Part shown: positions 61,015-64,000 of the stretch, one piece after another | Layout: every line of letters begins with the position of its first letter | Numbering within the stretch: position 1 is the first letter of the stretch | Source of the DNA: Alphaproteobacteria bacterium | GTDB taxonomy: Bacteria > Pseudomonadota > Alphaproteobacteria > Micropepsales > Micropepsaceae | Assembly (NCBI GenBank): GCA_024236055.1 | Contig: JACKLF010000001.1 | Coordinates: 248,001-312,000 of the forward strand | Reading direction: 5' to 3' | Length of the DNA stretch: 64,000 nt | Notes under the pieces: generated by a model | Told to the model about the DNA's origin: nothing | Databases searched by the model: none | Seen by the model: only the letters and a program-made list of their open reading frames with translations | Made by a program: the position numbers and the translations under genes

Positions 61015-63159
61015 TTACAGATTCTCTATGCTGGGCCGTGCCGCCAGATGCGCCACGCGCCGGGCGGTGTGTTCGATATGGTCCAGCCGCCGCGCCAGGA
61101 CCTCCATCGCCTCGCTGCCCTGCAGGGCCGAGATGCTGACGCGCGGCGCGCGCGCATCCGCCTCGCTGCCGTGCAGGGGATCGGCGGGATCGAGCAGCCG
61201 CATCACCCGCGCCCGCGCCGCATCGATCGCCGCATCGGCCTCGCCCGCATCCAGCTCATGCGCCCGCAGCTTGACCAGCACCGGCATGGAGGACAGGTCG
61301 GAGGCGAGAAGATAGTTCGCTCCCAAAAGTGCGCCCAGTCCCGCCACCGCGCGGCGATTGGCATTGGGCTCGTCCGCCAGGCGGCGGATGGCGCCCGACA
61401 GCTGCGCCACCGCATCCAGCACCTTCTTGCGCGCCAGCCGGTAGTCCGCCATCACATGCTCGCGCCGCAGCGCGGCGGCGGCATAGGCCGCGTCCGCCGC
61501 CAGCAGCCCGCGCACCGTTCCGGGCAGGTCGTTGCGCTCCCAGCTTGGCAGCAGATAGCTGAAGGCCCAGCTCAGCCCCGCACCGATCAGCGTGTCGATG
61601 ATGCGCTCGAAGAACTGGGGATGCAGCAGCGGGTCGGCGAAATGCAGCAGCAGCAGCGACAGCACCGACGCGCCGATGGCGGTGATGCGGTATTTCACCA
61701 TGCCATAGGCGTGGTTGGTGCCCACCGCCAGCACGATGACCAGCAGCAGCACCGGCGTGGGCAAAGTATAGATGAACAGTACCGCCAGGGCGCAGCCGAT
61801 CAGCGTGCCGGTCACGCGGTCCCAGCGCCGCTGGCGGGTGACGCTGTAGTTGGCGCGCATGATCAGCGCGATGGTCAGCAGCACCCAGTTGGCATGGGCA
61901 AAGCGCGGCATCAGCAGCGTCACCAGCAGGCCGGTGGTCATCGCCAGCGCCAGGCGCAGGCCATAGCGCAGCGCCGGCGATGTCATGGTGAACTGGCGCA
62001 GCAGCACGCGATAGCCGCGCGGCGTTGCCGCCCGGAACAGGTCCAGGTCCAGGCTGGCGGCCAGGGTGCTGGGCGGGGTGTCCTTGTCCAGCGCCCGGGC
62101 CAGGTCGGCGACATAGCGGTCGGCCAGCACCAGCTTGTTGGCGCTGGCCAGCAGCGCCTGCACCGTGCGGTCGCCCGGTGCCGCGGCCAGGGCCGCATCG
62201 ACCGCCGCCAGAAGATCGGCGGCCTCGGTCTCATGCACCCGCGGGCTGGTATGGGCGCGCCGCGACCGCAGCGCCAGGGTCAGCCCGTCCACGTCGTCAG
62301 CCATGTCATGGACAAAGCGGTTCAGCCGCCACATCAGGTCGCGATGGGGCGCCCGGCGCAGATATTCGATGTCGGCGTCCGACGACAGCACGGTTTCGAA
62401 GGCGTCCAGCAGCGCCACCAGCGTGTCGATCCGCTTCAACTGAAGCCGGTGGCTGCGCCGCGCGAACAGGCTGTCGCGCGCCGCCTGCATCCGGTCGACC
62501 AGGGTGGCATGGGCGTCGATCAGCGCGCGGAAGGCGCCGGGCCCCTCGGCGTCGGGATTGTAGAGCGCGGCCTTGGCGCGCAGATAGCCGGAGAAGGCGC
62601 GCATCGCCTCGGCCAGCAAAAGACGGCGCCCGCGATCGTCGAACACCCAGGCCACCGTCACCGCATAGGTGGTGTAGATCAGCGCCCCGCAGACGAACAG
62701 CAGCAGGTGATCGGCCGCCGCCGACACGGTGGTGAAATGCTCGCCCATGGTCAGCACGAAGGCCAGCACGCAGGTCATCGCCAGGCTGAGCACCCAGCGG
62801 CCATAGGCGCTGATCAGCCCCGTCCACAGGCCGGTAAAGGCCGTCACGGCGATGAAGGCGGGCAGCGAGAAGGTGGAAAAGGCCGACAGGGCGGTGAAGA
62901 CGCAGGCACAGGTGAAGGCCATGCCCATGATCCACAGCTTCTGGCTCAGCGGATCGTTGCGATCGCTGATCGACACGCACAGCGCGCCCATGCCCGCCGA
63001 TATCGCCGCCGAAAAGCCCAGCGTGCCTGCCGCCAGCCCGGTCAGGCCCACGCCGATCGCCACCGACAGTCCGTTTTCGATATGGGCGCGGAACACCGCC
63101 AGGCCCAGCGAACGCGACAGGCTGACGGATCGGGTAAGGGTGGGCGCGGGGGATGCCAT
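61015..63159 (-). CDS. FUSC-family inner-membrane transporter (YccS/AaeB-like)
   Basis: The 714-residue protein has two blocks of about five to six hydrophobic segments, one near the N-terminus (LAAGTLGFSAAISAGMGALC, FIAVTAFTGLWTGLISAYG) and one in the middle (FAHANWVLLTIALIMRANYS). Each is followed by a long cytoplasmic helical region. RQRRWDRVTGTLIGCALAVL is the hallmark FUSC segment. Relatives export aromatic acids or fusaric acid; the substrate here is unknown. Confidence 0.88.
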   Translation of the reverse strand: MASPAPTLTRSVSLSRSLGLAVFRAHIENGLSVAIGVGLTGLAAGTLGFSAAISAGMGALCVSISDRNDPLSQKLWIMGMAFTCACVFTALSAFSTFSLPAFIAVTAFTGLWTGLISAYGRWVLSLAMTCVLAFVLTMGEHFTTVSAAADHLLLFVCGALIYTTYAVTVAWVFDDRGRRLLLAEAMRAFSGYLRAKAALYNPDAEGPGAFRALIDAHATLVDRMQAARDSLFARRSHRLQLKRIDTLVALLDAFETVLSSDADIEYLRRAPHRDLMWRLNRFVHDMADDVDGLTLALRSRRAHTSPRVHETEAADLLAAVDAALAAAPGDRTVQALLASANKLVLADRYVADLARALDKDTPPSTLAASLDLDLFRAATPRGYRVLLRQFTMTSPALRYGLRLALAMTTGLLVTLLMPRFAHANWVLLTIALIMRANYSVTRQRRWDRVTGTLIGCALAVLFIYTLPTPVLLLVIVLAVGTNHAYGMVKYRITAIGASVLSLLLLHFADPLLHPQFFERIIDTLIGAGLSWAFSYLLPSWERNDLPGTVRGLLAADAAYAAAALRREHVMADYRLARKKVLDAVAQLSGAIRRLADEPNANRRAVAGLGALLGANYLLASDLSSMPVLVKLRAHELDAGEADAAIDAARARVMRLLDPADPLHGSEADARAPRVSISALQGSEAMEVLARRLDHIEHTARRVAHLAARPSIENL

Positions 63160-63218
63160 CTTGTCTGCCGTGACTAGCGCATTATGTTAGGAACAAGCCA
63201 GTCACCCACCACAGGAGC

Positions 63219-63512
63219 ATGATCTTGACCGAGGATATTACGTCGCTGCGGGTCCAGGTGCATGGCTTTGTGCAGGGCGTGGGCTTTCGCGATTATCTGA
63301 TTATTTCGGCCCAGCAGCAGATGCTGGACGGCTGGGTGCGAAACCGCGCCGATGGTACGGTGGAGGCGCTGGTCAGCGGCCCGACCAAGGCGGTGGAGGC
63401 ATTCGTGTCCAGCGCCACGCGCGGCCCCGCCGGCGCCCGGGTAAGCGCCGTGGACCTGCACAACAGCGAGCCACCGGCGGAAAAAGGTTTCCACCGGCGC
63501 CCCTCGCTTTAG
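63219..63512 (+). CDS. acyP: Acylphosphatase
   Basis: This 97-residue enzyme hydrolyses acyl phosphates. The phosphate-binding loop and catalytic arginine are in VHGFVQGVGFRDYL, and the catalytic asparagine is in GWVRNRADGTVEALVSG. CAGGAGC precedes ATG at 63219. It is divergent from the FUSC gene, and its last bases overlap the convergent downstream gene by four. Confidence 0.95.
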   Translation: MILTEDITSLRVQVHGFVQGVGFRDYLIISAQQQMLDGWVRNRADGTVEALVSGPTKAVEAFVSSATRGPAGARVSAVDLHNSEPPAEKGFHRRPSL

Positions 63513-63898
63513 GCCATGGCTCGCCGGAATTCCCGCGCCGCCGAAATCGCGAACACGATCAGCCCGGCCAGCGACATAAGCTCGCCAACCATCAGCGCCG
63601 GAATATAGGCCGGGTCGTTGCCCCCGATCAGGAACAGCGCCAGCGTGGGGATCAGCACCACCACGCCGCCGGCCGACAGGTAGAAATTGGCCCAGGCCAG
63701 CTTCGCCGACATCGTCTGGCGCGTCAGCGCATAGAAGGTGCCGTAGATCGACAGCGTCACCCAGCCCAGCAGGTTGAGATGGGCATGCGCCGGCGTGGTG
63801 GTCATGTTTTCGGAGGCGCCCATATGGATGCCCCACAGCATGCCCAGGAACAGGCAAATTGCGGCGGTGAAAAAGAAAGCGGCAGATACGCGTGGCAT
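63509..63898 (-). CDS. Small four-span membrane protein resembling a piece of heme-copper oxidase subunit I
   Basis: The 129-residue protein has four hydrophobic segments. Between the first and second lies TTPAHAHLNLLGWVTLSIYG, a HxHxNLxGW pattern reminiscent of cbb3/NO-reductase-type subunit I, and WGIHMG contributes another histidine. It is far too short to be an oxidase core. Similar short proteins are often annotated as cytochrome-c oxidase; a heme-binding or accessory role is only inference. Confidence 0.65.
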   Translation of the reverse strand: MPRVSAAFFFTAAICLFLGMLWGIHMGASENMTTTPAHAHLNLLGWVTLSIYGTFYALTRQTMSAKLAWANFYLSAGGVVVLIPTLALFLIGGNDPAYIPALMVGELMSLAGLIVFAISAAREFRRAMA

Positions 63899-64000
63899 GT
63901 CAGACCCCCGTTATTATGTTCAGCCCAATGTCGTTTGACGAAAATTCCACTGACAAATGCGTCTATCCGAAAACCTTCTCAAATGAACGGCGCAGCGCCG

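Noticed and set aside
61048..63177. A 709-residue open frame opposite the FUSC transporter gene
   Set aside because: The minus strand gives a coherent membrane protein; the plus-strand product is a Q/H/R-rich mirror.

Overview
The window is a stretch of high-GC alphaproteobacterial chromosome. The gene order supports this placement: rpoZ-rsh-pyrE-pdxJ-acpS-lepB-rnc-era-recO-parC, then tuf-trnW-secE-nusG-rplKAJL-rpoBC, then the str/S10/spc/alpha ribosomal block without rpsD, followed by an HtrA protease and RarA, CrcB, an RluC/D-type synthase and an ATP12 chaperone. Genus cannot be fixed by reading alone. No prophage, insertion sequence, integron, CRISPR array or secretion cluster is visible.

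Layout. 1-3.6 kb: the smpB tail, a molybdopterin oxidoreductase, a GIY-YIG nuclease gene bracketed by inverted repeats, uracil-DNA glycosylase, an NYN-domain protein, folK and rpoZ. 3.7-13.2 kb: a housekeeping operon (rsh, pyrE, pdxJ, acpS, lepB, rnc, era, recO, parC), of which only pyrE and parC read cleanly. 13.2-15.7 kb: an L,D-transpeptidase, a 26-residue membrane peptide and rlmB. 15.8-29.2 kb: tRNA-Tyr, tRNA-Gly, a damaged tuf copy, tRNA-Trp, secE, nusG, rplK, rplA, rplJ, rplL, rpoB and rpoC, closed by a strong terminator. 29.2-35 kb: accessory genes (two duplicated hypothetical modules, an Ada/AlkA fusion followed by Ogt, and a TonB receptor with a DUF2946-like protein). 35.1-53.9 kb: the ribosomal super-operon from rpsL to rplQ, intact throughout. 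53.9-64 kb: a periplasmic protease, an outer-membrane protein, rarA, crcB, a pseudouridine synthase, an ATP12 chaperone, a DUF559 protein, an M15-like peptidase, a FUSC transporter, acylphosphatase and a small oxidase-like membrane protein.

The dominant anomaly is that clean sequence alternates with patches saturated by indels and substitutions (about 4.2-4.9, 6.8-10.9, 16.1-17.9, 19.6-23.9 and 25.5-29.6 kb). These patches hit genes no bacterium can lose (rpoB, rpoC, era, rplJ, rplL, secE, acpS), and tRNA-Trp is also one base short in its anticodon loop. I read them as uncorrected low-accuracy sequence filling gaps between accurate contigs, not as pseudogenes. Genes in these patches are listed as disrupted, with approximate ends.

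The best candidates for something not routinely described are a 397-bp unit (817-1213) in which a GIY-YIG nuclease gene sits between roughly 50-bp inverted repeats, three copies of an intergenic palindromic repeat, and a duplicated module at 29.4 and 30.0 kb. Regulatory structure is readable around the ribosomal operons: a putative L10 leader, a str promoter with an attenuator-like hairpin, and a terminator plus promoter separating adk from rpsM.
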